Of a stretch of DNA of 23,143 bases, positions 1 to 5,708 are shown one piece after another. The translations under genes were made by a program, and so were the position numbers. The notes under the pieces are model-generated. The model made no database searches, was not told the DNA's origin, and saw only the letters and a program-made list of their open reading frames with translations. Location of the stretch: assembly GCA_964510235.1 (NCBI GenBank), contig CAZEBF010000015.1, forward strand, positions 1 through 23,143, in the 5' to 3' direction. The stretch comes from CAYUUR01 sp964510235. Lineage in GTDB: Bacteria > Patescibacteriota > Saccharimonadia > Saccharimonadales > CAYUUR01. Every line of letters begins with the position of its first letter. Position 1 is the stretch's first letter.

Positions 1-48
1 GTGGTGGCCCTCGGGGTTATGGGAGCTGTACTCGGTCTACTACGTTAA
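1..48 (+). CDS. C-terminal end of an upstream membrane protein (partial)
   Basis: Reading frame 1 is open from the first base and stops at TAA 46-48. The 15 residues seen are almost all hydrophobic (VVALGVMGAVLGLLR), like the last part of a transmembrane helix followed by a basic residue. It ends 14 bases before the TTG start of mscL and has no terminator after it, so the two genes may be cotranscribed. The family cannot be recognised from so short a tail. Confidence 0.45.
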   Translation: MVALGVMGAVLGLLR

Positions 49-62
49 ACGAGGATTAGCAT

Positions 63-491
63 TTGCCAGAATCTAAACAATCTAAGAAAGAAAAGGCGGC
101 GGCCGCCAAGGCACGAGCCGCCGAACGGGCGCGACTGCACCGTCAGAAGCTAAAGAACTCACGGACCGGCCGACAGTTTGGCGATTTTGTGGAGTTTATT
201 CGCCAACAAGGTGTGGTTGGATTGGCGATTGGTCTGGTGCTCGGCTTGCAGGTTAAGGCTTTGGTTGACCAGTTTGTGGCCAGCTTTGTGAACCCACTCC
301 TAGGACTTGTGTTGCCAGGCTCGGGATCCCTAGCCTCCAAAACATTCACTCTTAACGTTTCTGGCAAGTCAGCCACCTTTGGCTACGGTAAGTTCATAGA
401 CGTACTACTAAGTTTTGTTATTGTTGCGGCAGTTGTGTACATGGTATTTAAGGTGCTACGACTCGAGAAACTTGATAAAAAGAAGGAATAA
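63..491 (+). CDS. mscL: Large-conductance mechanosensitive channel MscL, with a long basic N-terminal extension
   Basis: Encodes 142 residues. Residues 40-82 match MscL TM1 and the pore-lining helix (GVVGLAIGLVLG at 50-61 aligns with the E. coli gate region; L54 and L58 sit at the Leu19/Val23 gate positions). Residues 111-130 are TM2, and a Lys/Glu tail follows. The channel opens under membrane tension to release solutes during hypo-osmotic shock. The family is usually 130-150 residues starting close to TM1. Here about 38 charged, Lys/Ala/Arg-rich residues precede TM1 and the periplasmic loop is short. The start is TTG at 63, chosen because GAGG lies at 51-54, 8 bases upstream, and the frame is open with no better start. 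It is followed after 2 bases by the next gene. Confidence 0.9.
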   Translation: MPESKQSKKEKAAAAKARAAERARLHRQKLKNSRTGRQFGDFVEFIRQQGVVGLAIGLVLGLQVKALVDQFVASFVNPLLGLVLPGSGSLASKTFTLNVSGKSATFGYGKFIDVLLSFVIVAAVVYMVFKVLRLEKLDKKKE

Positions 492-493
492 TA

Positions 494-766
494 ATGCAAA
501 AGAAATGGTTTAAAGCCAAACGGTACGGCTGGGGTTGGACGCCAAGTAGTTGGCAGGGTTGGCTAAGTCTCGGTGTATTCCTATCTATAATTCTCATTGG
601 CAGCTTATTTTTGTTCGGCGGTGAACCGTCCACGCCAGGGCAGGTTGTACTGTTTGGGGCTTGGTTTGCGTCGTGTGTAGTTTGTTTGTTGATTATTTCG
701 TACCGAAAGGGCGAGAAGCCCAGTTGGCGTTGGGGTGATAAGTCGGCACCTAAGGATAAATCATGA
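494..766 (+). CDS. Small two-span membrane protein, function unknown
   Basis: Encodes 90 residues. An aromatic/basic N-terminus (KRYGWGWTPSSWQGW, residues 9-23) leads into two hydrophobic segments at about 24-42 and 50-68, then a positively charged, hydrophilic tail. The start is supported by AAGGA at 482-486 and by the near-contiguity with mscL. Its last codons overlap msrB in an ATGA arrangement (763-766). The W-rich motif before the first span resembles a family of short membrane proteins I associate with CPR genomes, but no function is known to me. Position between mscL and msrB suggests an envelope-stress operon; that is inference. Confidence 0.8.
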   Translation: MQKKWFKAKRYGWGWTPSSWQGWLSLGVFLSIILIGSLFLFGGEPSTPGQVVLFGAWFASCVVCLLIISYRKGEKPSWRWGDKSAPKDKS

Positions 767-1143
767 GCGACGAGTGGCAGGACAAACTGACGCCCGAGCA
801 ATACCGGATCTTACGTGAGAGGGGCACTGAGGCACCATTTACAGGCGAATTGTTACACAATAAAGACACCGGTATGTATGTCTGTGCAGCCTGCCAAACG
901 CCGCTGTTTAGTAGCGAACACAAATTCGATTCTGGAAGCGGCTGGCCGAGTTTTTATGACGTTGTTAACAAGGGTAATGTTATCGTGCAAACAGATACCG
1001 CTCACGGCATGGTCCGCGAAGAGGTTATTTGTAAAGCTTGTGGTGGGCACCTAGGTCATGTATTTCATGATGCCCCAGAGCAGCCCACAGGTGTCCGTTT
1101 TTGTATCAACTCTGCGGCACTCAAATTTGAGAAAAAGAAGTAA
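763..1143 (+). CDS. msrB: Peptide-methionine (R)-S-oxide reductase MsrB
   Basis: Encodes 126 residues, the normal length of a stand-alone MsrB. It reduces the R-epimer of methionine sulfoxide in proteins. Visible signatures are two CxxC zinc knuckles (C41/C44 and C90/C93), the core SGSGWPSFYD (57-66), the HLGHVF segment (96-101) and the catalytic cysteine C114 in RFCINSAAL. There is no other cysteine, so no internal resolving cysteine is available, and regeneration must use an external reductant. The ATG overlaps the TGA of the upstream gene by translational coupling. No signal peptide is seen, so the enzyme is cytoplasmic. MsrA is not present in the window. Confidence 0.95.
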   Translation: MSDEWQDKLTPEQYRILRERGTEAPFTGELLHNKDTGMYVCAACQTPLFSSEHKFDSGSGWPSFYDVVNKGNVIVQTDTAHGMVREEVICKACGGHLGHVFHDAPEQPTGVRFCINSAALKFEKKK

Positions 1144-1145
1144 GG

Positions 1146-1151
1146 TATACT
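1146..1151 (+). promoter_or_regulatory. -10 box (TATACT) of orn, leaderless type
   Basis: TATACT lies 8 bases before the orn ATG and starts right after the msrB stop codon. No good -35 at 16-18 bp and no Shine-Dalgarno before the ATG are seen. A transcript starting about 7 bases after the box would begin at or just before the ATG. Confidence 0.5.
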
Positions 1152-1159
1152 GTTAGGCA

Positions 1160-1714
1160 ATGAAGAAGCAAGACACCGTTCCAACAAGACTACTCTGGGT
1201 GGACCTGGAGATGACCGGGCTCGATCCTACCAAAGACGTTATTTTAGAAGTCGCCGCCGAGATTACCGACTTCAACTTCAAGACGCTAGAGAGTTACGAG
1301 GCTTGTCTCAAACAAAACCGAGACACGGTGGTCAAACGTTTGCAAGCCAACATCTGGTACAAGGATTTCCCAGAAAACCGCGACGCATTCATTAACGGAC
1401 TCGACACTGCCCGGTCGATGAAAGAAGTCGAACACGAGCTTATCGCTTTAGTAGACAAGCACTTCAATGGCGAACCAGCTATTCTAGCCGGCAACTCTAT
1501 CTATAATGACCGTTTGTTTATCAAACAGTGGATGCCCGAGCTTGATCTCAAGCTGCACTACCGCATGCTCGACGTATCGAGCTTTAAAATCGTCATGCAA
1601 GGCAAGTATGGTGAAGTGTTCGAGAAGAATAACGCTCATCGTGCCTTCGACGATATCCAGGCCTCAATTGCCGAGTTGCAACACTACTTGGAGTGGTTTA
1701 AGAATGGATCATAA
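1160..1714 (+). CDS. orn: Oligoribonuclease (DEDDh 3'-5' exonuclease)
   Basis: Encodes 184 residues, the family's standard length. Orn degrades 2-5-nt RNA (including pGpG) to mononucleotides. The DEDDh residues are visible: D15 and E17 in WVDLEMTGLD, D117 in the NSIYNDR segment, and H160 with D165 in HRAFDDIQASIAEL. The LDVSSFKI segment (137-144) is also typical. The ATG at 1160 gives the family-typical distance to the first motif. Its 3' end overlaps the next gene by 11 bases. A TATACT box 8 bases upstream suggests that it can start its own, leaderless message. Confidence 0.95.
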   Translation: MKKQDTVPTRLLWVDLEMTGLDPTKDVILEVAAEITDFNFKTLESYEACLKQNRDTVVKRLQANIWYKDFPENRDAFINGLDTARSMKEVEHELIALVDKHFNGEPAILAGNSIYNDRLFIKQWMPELDLKLHYRMLDVSSFKIVMQGKYGEVFEKNNAHRAFDDIQASIAELQHYLEWFKNGS

Positions 1715-2021
1715 AACGGTAGAAGACTACGTGTTGAGCATGCCAAACGCTGTGCTTGATTACCCGTTTGGTGAAGAAGTAGCCGTCTACAAAGTAAAAG
1801 ATAAGATGTTTGCACTGATCAACGAAGGCAAAGAGCCGCTGCAGATTAGTCTCAAGTGTGACCCTATATTGAGCGAGAAGTTACGTGCAGAGTTTGAAAC
1901 CGTGTTGCCCGGCTATCATCTGAATAAAAAACACTGGAACACTGTCATTCTGACAGGGCAGTTACCTTGGGAAGAAATCCAAGGTTTCATCCGCCACTCC
2001 TACGATTTAGTATCGAGTTAG
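1704..2021 (+). CDS. YjbR/MmcQ-family protein
   Basis: Encodes 105 residues. The N-terminal helix with SMPNAVLDYPFGEEVAVYKV (residues 12-31), the central PLQISLKCDP segment and the KKHWNTVILTG (71-81) and EEIQGFIRHSYDLV segments are the hallmarks of the YjbR/MmcQ fold. This small single-domain family with a CyaY-like fold is predicted to bind DNA, but its role is not established. I chose the internal ATG at 1704 because the open frame further upstream runs antiparallel in sense to the orn message and lacks family similarity; GGAG at 1690-1693 serves as ribosome site. It overlaps orn by 11 bases (ATGGATCATAA). Its last 35 bases before the divergent end are duplicated at 2109-2143. Confidence 0.85.
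   Translation: MDHKTVEDYVLSMPNAVLDYPFGEEVAVYKVKDKMFALINEGKEPLQISLKCDPILSEKLRAEFETVLPGYHLNKKHWNTVILTGQLPWEEIQGFIRHSYDLVSS
1972..2006 (+). repeat. Direct repeat, copy A (within the 3' end of the YjbR gene)
   Basis: 35 bases identical to 2109-2143 (spacing 137). They encode EEIQGFIRHSYD of the YjbR protein. Beyond the identical core the copies diverge, but both still encode the final residues D-L-V-S/A-S followed by a stop, with mostly synonymous changes. Confidence 0.95.
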
Positions 2022-2027
2022 GGAAAA

Positions 2028-2095
2028 GAGCAGCCGGCGTGACGAATTTATTTCGGCACACCGCGCGATGAGAAAAACCGCCAGGTTTGTCTCAT
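2028..2095 (+). repeat. Two-hairpin structured repeat element, copy 1
   Basis: A 68-nt non-coding element homologous to complement(6815..6881). Over the first 48 positions 38 match by hand alignment. Hairpin 1: outer stem CGGCGTG (2035-2041) with CACACCG (2057-2063), one C/A mismatch in the middle; a 1x1 A/G internal loop; inner stem CGAA (2043-2046) with TTCG (2052-2055); and a 5-nt loop. Hairpin 2: ATGAGA (2068-2073) with TCTCAT (2090-2095), an A/G mismatch, then AAACC (2075-2079) with GGTTT (2084-2088) and a GCCA loop. CGCG links the hairpins. Differences from copy 2 keep pairing at three stem positions. No T-tract follows, so it is not a canonical intrinsic terminator. It lies between convergent genes, like a REP-type element or a structured RNA. 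Confidence 0.8.
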
Positions 2096-2108
2096 AAGGC
2101 GAAGCCGC

Positions 2109-2158
2109 AAGAAATCCAAGGTTTCATCCGCCACTCCTACGATCTTGTAGCTAGTTAA
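2109..2158 (+). pseudogene. Duplicated 3'-end fragment of the YjbR gene (direct repeat, copy B)
   Basis: The first 35 bases are identical to 1972-2006. The remainder (2144-2158) reads D-L-V-A-S-stop in the same frame, with changed synonymous codons relative to copy A. It has no start codon or upstream coding part, so it is a remnant. The duplicate lies directly after the structured repeat and ends 3 bases before the convergent gene's stop. Codon-level divergence after a perfectly conserved core suggests the tail came from a related allele, or from an old tandem duplication partly homogenised by gene conversion. Confidence 0.85.
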
Positions 2159-2160
2159 GC

Positions 2161-2793
2161 CTATTGTTCGGTAACTGTTGCTTTTTGCGAGTCGAGCAGG
2201 CCTTGTACTTGTCCAAAGGCGTTTTCTAGTAGCTGTTTGCGGGCTTTGCTGCTCTCGCCGTCATAGTAGTCAGATAAATTTTGTCCGTAATCTGTCAACT
2301 GTTTGACTAAAATTGCAGTCAGAACCTCGTCGAAGGTGCCATTTTCAGTAGCGGTTTTCAGTTGAGCGTCTGTTTTGGGGTCAAATTCTTCTGCCAGTTC
2401 TTTGCCTTTCAGCTTGAGGTCGCGGCCTTCGAGGTACTTCAACATTTCACTCTGAGATGTAGAAACAGTCAGCTTGGTGCTTGTTGCAAAGCTCTGGGTT
2501 ACTGAGGTGCGCGCGCTTTTCTCGCCAACCTCAGCGATTCGGATTATTTCTTGCTGTTGTTTGACGGCTCTAATGAGGTTGTTAGTACCGCTACTGCTCG
2601 AACCAAAAATGAGCGAAAACACCACAATTAACAAGGTTATAAGTAGAAGCCCAAAACCTACAAAAATAGCAATACGCTGCTTCTTAGAGTTATTCTTTGG
2701 CAGCAGCGTTTTCTTCGGCTTAGGCTGCTCGTTCATTATAAAATCGTACTGATTTGTTTGATCGCCCTCAGGAATTGGCTGTGATGGATGCAT
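2161..2793 (-). CDS. Single-span membrane-anchored protein, function unknown
   Basis: Encodes 210 residues from the ATG at complement 2793. A cytoplasmic basic stretch (KPKKTLLPKNNSKKQR) is followed by one hydrophobic helix (FVGFGLLLITLLIVVFSLIFG, about 45-65) and a roughly 145-residue, helix-rich extracytoplasmic domain without cysteines, beginning with a Ser/Gly linker. There is no lipobox. I recognise no family. An ATG six bases further upstream (2799) is in frame. I prefer 2793 because a TATCAT box then lies 7 bases before the start, matching the spacing seen at other genes here. It converges on the YjbR region; its stop abuts the duplicated fragment. Confidence 0.75.
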   Translation of the reverse strand: MHPSQPIPEGDQTNQYDFIMNEQPKPKKTLLPKNNSKKQRIAIFVGFGLLLITLLIVVFSLIFGSSSSGTNNLIRAVKQQQEIIRIAEVGEKSARTSVTQSFATSTKLTVSTSQSEMLKYLEGRDLKLKGKELAEEFDPKTDAQLKTATENGTFDEVLTAILVKQLTDYGQNLSDYYDGESSKARKQLLENAFGQVQGLLDSQKATVTEQ

Positions 2794-2800
2794 GAGCATT

Positions 2801-2829
2801 ATGATAACGGTTTTAGAGGGAAGGGTCTA
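2801..2829 (-). promoter_or_regulatory. Promoter of the 2161-2793 gene
   Basis: On the minus strand TAGACC (2829-2824) and TATCAT (2806-2801) are 17 bp apart. The -10 is 7 bases before the ATG at 2793, so a leaderless transcript is predicted. Confidence 0.45.
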
Positions 2830-2847
2830 GTGAGCATCACCACACAA

Positions 2848-2876
2848 TTGACAATAAGGCATAAACGTGATACATT
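2848..2876 (+). promoter_or_regulatory. Sigma-70 promoter of the 2914-3875 operon
   Basis: TTGACA (2848-2853, a perfect -35), 17-bp spacer, TACATT (2871-2876) preceded by TGA, which also makes it an extended -10. The predicted leader is about 30 nt and carries AGGA at 2901-2904. This is the closest match to consensus in the window. Confidence 0.75.
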
Positions 2877-2913
2877 GTAGCCATACTATTCAAAACAAAA
2901 AGGAACCAGCAAC

Positions 2914-3363
2914 ATGAGCGAACAAGCCCCACAGTCAATCTCAACAGACGAAGTCAGAAAAGAAAGCGCCCATCTGCGCCGACAGCATAATGACGCAGTG
3001 AGTGCGCGAGACTTGAATCAAAACTACGCCAAGGCTGAGGGCCATAAGCGAAGCTTTCTAGAAGATACAATCAAGACTATTAGAAGTGCTGAGAATGGAC
3101 AAGAAAGCGCAGGCCTTGCTGCTGTACGCGAGCAGCTTGTTGAAGTTCGCCAGAACGAACACGAGTCTTTGTACAGCGCTGATAATTCTGATACCTCCCG
3201 GAAGGCCGCTTTATGGGATGCTCATGAAGACTTGTCGCAGAACAGGGAAGCCTACGAACAAGCTGCTATCGAGGATGCCAATGCTGCTGGACACGATGTT
3301 CAGTTTGGCGGCCAGAACTACCCGGCCCAACCTGCCGAACAGCCTAAACCAGCACAGCAGTAG
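2914..3363 (+). CDS. Hydrophilic helical protein, function unknown
   Basis: Encodes 149 residues, almost entirely polar and rich in Glu, Ala, Gln, Asn and Lys, with a predicted long helical body (about 10-115). The C-terminal tail is Pro/Gln-rich (PAQPAEQPKPAQQ). There are no membrane segments, cysteines or recognisable motifs. The ATG has AGGA 9 bases upstream and the strongest promoter of the window, which suggests high expression. It is followed after 8 bases by another unknown gene, and both proteins begin with MSE. It could be a small scaffold or coiled-coil protein, but nothing in the sequence fixes a role. Confidence 0.75.
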   Translation: MSEQAPQSISTDEVRKESAHLRRQHNDAVSARDLNQNYAKAEGHKRSFLEDTIKTIRSAENGQESAGLAAVREQLVEVRQNEHESLYSADNSDTSRKAALWDAHEDLSQNREAYEQAAIEDANAAGHDVQFGGQNYPAQPAEQPKPAQQ

Positions 3364-3371
3364 TTAACGGC

Positions 3372-3875
3372 ATGAGTGAACACACACCTGATCGACAGCC
3401 AAGCGAAGAAGAACTGCGAGCAGGTTACACTATGTTGCCTGGCCAGAAGCTGACCCTAGATCCGGCTTGGAGGCCAGGCCAAAAAAGTACTCGATATGTA
3501 TATAAAACCCACGGCGGTACGCAGATTGCAGGCCGCCCAGTCGCAATACTGTTGTTCCGAGACGGCGAACATAGTGCAGTGGAGGCGTCCGTGCTTGACC
3601 TCGGTGTTAGGCCAGGCACTTTTGTCGAAGACATTAACGCCGGGATCGCCCCAAATGACTATGCGCTTCTAGTTGCCAGTTACGAGACAGGTACTGCCGT
3701 TCTAGAAGCGCTTGAGCGGAACAAGCCGTGGGGTGTTGGTCGTGCATACGAAGGTCAGGAAGATTTGCCAGCAGCGATTGCTGACCAACAGTGCGTGGTG
3801 GGTCTGGACGACTACGGCCAGTTGGTTATCGAGAATCTGGCGCCACACGGCGAAACTATCGTACAGACGTTTTAA
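3372..3875 (+). CDS. Soluble protein of unknown function, second gene of operon
   Basis: Encodes 167 residues. It has a charged N-terminus, then a beta-rich middle (RYVYKTHGGTQIAGRPVAILLF) and a C-terminal segment (GLDDYGQLVIENLAPHGETIV, about 143-163) whose strand-turn-strand pattern faintly recalls the end of an FHA domain. The conserved FHA Ser/Arg/His residues are not evident, so this is a weak suggestion only. It has no signal peptide or membrane span and only one cysteine. The gene lies 8 bases after the preceding one and probably depends on its promoter; the site before the ATG is a poor Shine-Dalgarno, which is compatible with coupling. Confidence 0.75.
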   Translation: MSEHTPDRQPSEEELRAGYTMLPGQKLTLDPAWRPGQKSTRYVYKTHGGTQIAGRPVAILLFRDGEHSAVEASVLDLGVRPGTFVEDINAGIAPNDYALLVASYETGTAVLEALERNKPWGVGRAYEGQEDLPAAIADQQCVVGLDDYGQLVIENLAPHGETIVQTF

Positions 3876-3887
3876 GAACTCCTCGTA

Positions 3888-3930
3888 CCTCTAACGCTTG
3901 CCCCTAACCTCTAACCCCTATAACCTATAG
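3888..3930 (+). repeat. C/T/A-rich short tandem repeat before dnaG
   Basis: The stretch is nearly free of G and made of variants of CCTCTAAC and CCCCTAAC: CCTCTAAC occurs at 3888-3895 and 3908-3915, CCCCTAACC at 3901-3909, then ACCCCTATAACC. The dnaG -10 box is its last unit. Confidence 0.7.
3919..3924 (+). promoter_or_regulatory. -10 box (TATAAC) of dnaG-rpoD, leaderless type
   Basis: TATAAC is 8 bases before the dnaG ATG. A weak TTGCCC (3898-3903) lies 15 bp upstream. No Shine-Dalgarno is present before the ATG. Confidence 0.45.
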
Positions 3931-3932
3931 CT

Positions 3933-5708
3933 ATGGATGCTGTCGAGGAAGTCAAGGCACGACTCAGTATCGAGGATGTCGCCAGTGAATATGTCGAGCT
4001 CAAGCGAGCCGGACGCAACTTTAAGGCGCTCAGTCCCTTTAGTAACGAGAAAACACCGAGTTTAATGATCAGCCCAGAGAAGCAAATCTGGCATGACTTC
4101 TCGTCAGGCAAAGGTGGCAATATCTATAGTTTTGTCATGGAAATGGAAGGCGTCGACTTTAAAACTGCGCTTGAACAACTGGCGCGCAAAGCCGGCGTTG
4201 ATCTCAGTCAGTATCAGCGTTCTGGCGGCGGCAACACCAAGCTTAAAGAACGCTTGCTGGCAGCACACGATTTGGCCGCCAAGTTTTATCAGGTGCAGTT
4301 TAGCCGCCATCAAGAAGCGCTCGAATACATCTTTAAACAGCGTGGCTTGGACAAAAAAACAGCGTTGGAATTTCGGATAGGCTACGCGCCCAACAATGGC
4401 GATGCACTGACTAAGTTCTTGCTGGGTAAGGGCTTTACGGCAGATGAGCTCAAAAAAGGTGGACTCAGCACGCAACGCCGACAGCTCGGTGATATGTTCC
4501 GCAGCCGGATTATGATTCCGCTAATGGACGTCAGCGGTAATGTGATTGGCTTTACAGGACGCCTACTAGAAGACATTCCCAATGCGCCAAAGTACCTCAA
4601 CACGCCGCAAACGCCACTGTATGATAAATCTCGGCATGTGTTTGGGCTGCATTTAGCCAAAGACACGATTCGTAAAAGCAAGTTTGCGGTAGTGGTGGAA
4701 GGTAACATGGACGTGGTGGCCAGTCACCAGGCGGGTGTTCGGCAGACGGTGGCAACGGCCGGCACGGCAATGACTGAACAACATTTGAAGGCTCTGGTGC
4801 GATTTACTCCTGATATCCGGCTCAGTTATGACCAAGATAATGCTGGTTTACAGGCAGCCGAGCGGGCAATTCCAATTGCGGGCAAAGTAGGCGCGAACCT
4901 GAGCATGATTAACATTGATGCCAAGGATCCTGATGAACTGATTCAGCGTGATGCCAAACTGTGGCAACAGGCTGTGGAGCAGCCGCAGTACGCGCTTGAT
5001 TGGCTGATTGATCGCTATCGTTCACAGCTTGATCTCGAGACGGCCCAAGGTAAGCGGGAATTTAGTAACGTGCTGGTCAATATCATCAAACGCCTGCCAG
5101 ACGCCGTTGAACAAGAGCATTTTCTAGAGAAGGCAGCCAAGATTATTGGAGTTAGTAAAGCGGCCATGCAGTCTAAATTGTCTGGAACCAGCAAAGAACT
5201 ACCGCGCCGAAAGAACGTCAAGCCCGCCCAAGTCGATAAACACGCCGCCGATACTATCAGAACGCAGAACCATTTGCTGTCGGTGACCTTCATGGTGCCC
5301 AACGCTCGAGAGTACATCATGAAGTTGACGCCTGACATGCTGCCAGAGCAACCAGCCCGTCATCTACTCGGTTTTCTGCAGGCCAATCCTGAGTTCGATG
5401 GCAAAAGTGCTCAAGCAAAAGAGTTGACCTCTGTTGCTGATTATGTCAAAATGCTCGCAGTTATATTTGAGGAGCTCTATCAAGACCTCGAGATATTGGA
5501 ACTTCGTTATGAAGCCGCTCGATTGCAGGTCCGCCTGATAGAACAGTACGTAAAAATTGCCAAGACACGCCTCGCCGAACAGATGCGACAGGCGTCGAGC
5601 GATGAACAAACAACCAAACTACTCAATCAAGCCAAGACGCTCGATGCGCTCTTGCACGCTACTCAGGAAGGAGACGTGAATGCCGAAGAAATCCGCGCCG
5701 AAGGGTGA
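3933..5708 (+). CDS. dnaG: DNA primase DnaG, zinc ligands of the N-terminal domain lost
   Basis: Encodes 591 residues, normal for DnaG, which makes RNA primers at the replication fork. The N-terminal zinc-binding fold is recognisable (RNFKALSPFSNEKTPS, 28-43; QIWHDFSSGKGGN, 51-63), but the four expected CHCC ligands are S34, S37, D55 and S58. The catalytic core and TOPRIM are intact in outline: SRIMIPLMDVSGNVIGFTGR (191-210), E256 in VVVEGNMDVV, and the acidic pair D300/D302 in SYDQDNAG. The C-terminal 200 residues are helical, as expected for the helicase-binding region. The ATG at 3933 has no ribosome site but has TATAAC 8 bases before it. The 3' end overlaps rpoD by 29 bases, so the two are translationally coupled, as in the classic macromolecular-synthesis operon but without rpsU. 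Confidence 0.95.
   Translation: MDAVEEVKARLSIEDVASEYVELKRAGRNFKALSPFSNEKTPSLMISPEKQIWHDFSSGKGGNIYSFVMEMEGVDFKTALEQLARKAGVDLSQYQRSGGGNTKLKERLLAAHDLAAKFYQVQFSRHQEALEYIFKQRGLDKKTALEFRIGYAPNNGDALTKFLLGKGFTADELKKGGLSTQRRQLGDMFRSRIMIPLMDVSGNVIGFTGRLLEDIPNAPKYLNTPQTPLYDKSRHVFGLHLAKDTIRKSKFAVVVEGNMDVVASHQAGVRQTVATAGTAMTEQHLKALVRFTPDIRLSYDQDNAGLQAAERAIPIAGKVGANLSMINIDAKDPDELIQRDAKLWQQAVEQPQYALDWLIDRYRSQLDLETAQGKREFSNVLVNIIKRLPDAVEQEHFLEKAAKIIGVSKAAMQSKLSGTSKELPRRKNVKPAQVDKHAADTIRTQNHLLSVTFMVPNAREYIMKLTPDMLPEQPARHLLGFLQANPEFDGKSAQAKELTSVADYVKMLAVIFEELYQDLEILELRYEAARLQVRLIEQYVKIAKTRLAEQMRQASSDEQTTKLLNQAKTLDALLHATQEGDVNAEEIRAEG

Noticed and set aside
1506..1703. Longer N-terminus for the YjbR-family protein
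   Set aside because: The additional frame is the +1 shadow of orn (Ser/Cys-rich, no similarity), and the family starts at the internal ATG.
2109..2160. Integron-type attC site (GTTAAGC at 2154-2160 matches GTTRRRY)
   Set aside because: The match comes from a stop codon context (AGT TAA), no partner RYYYAAC site flanks the hairpin element, and the second copy lacks such a site.
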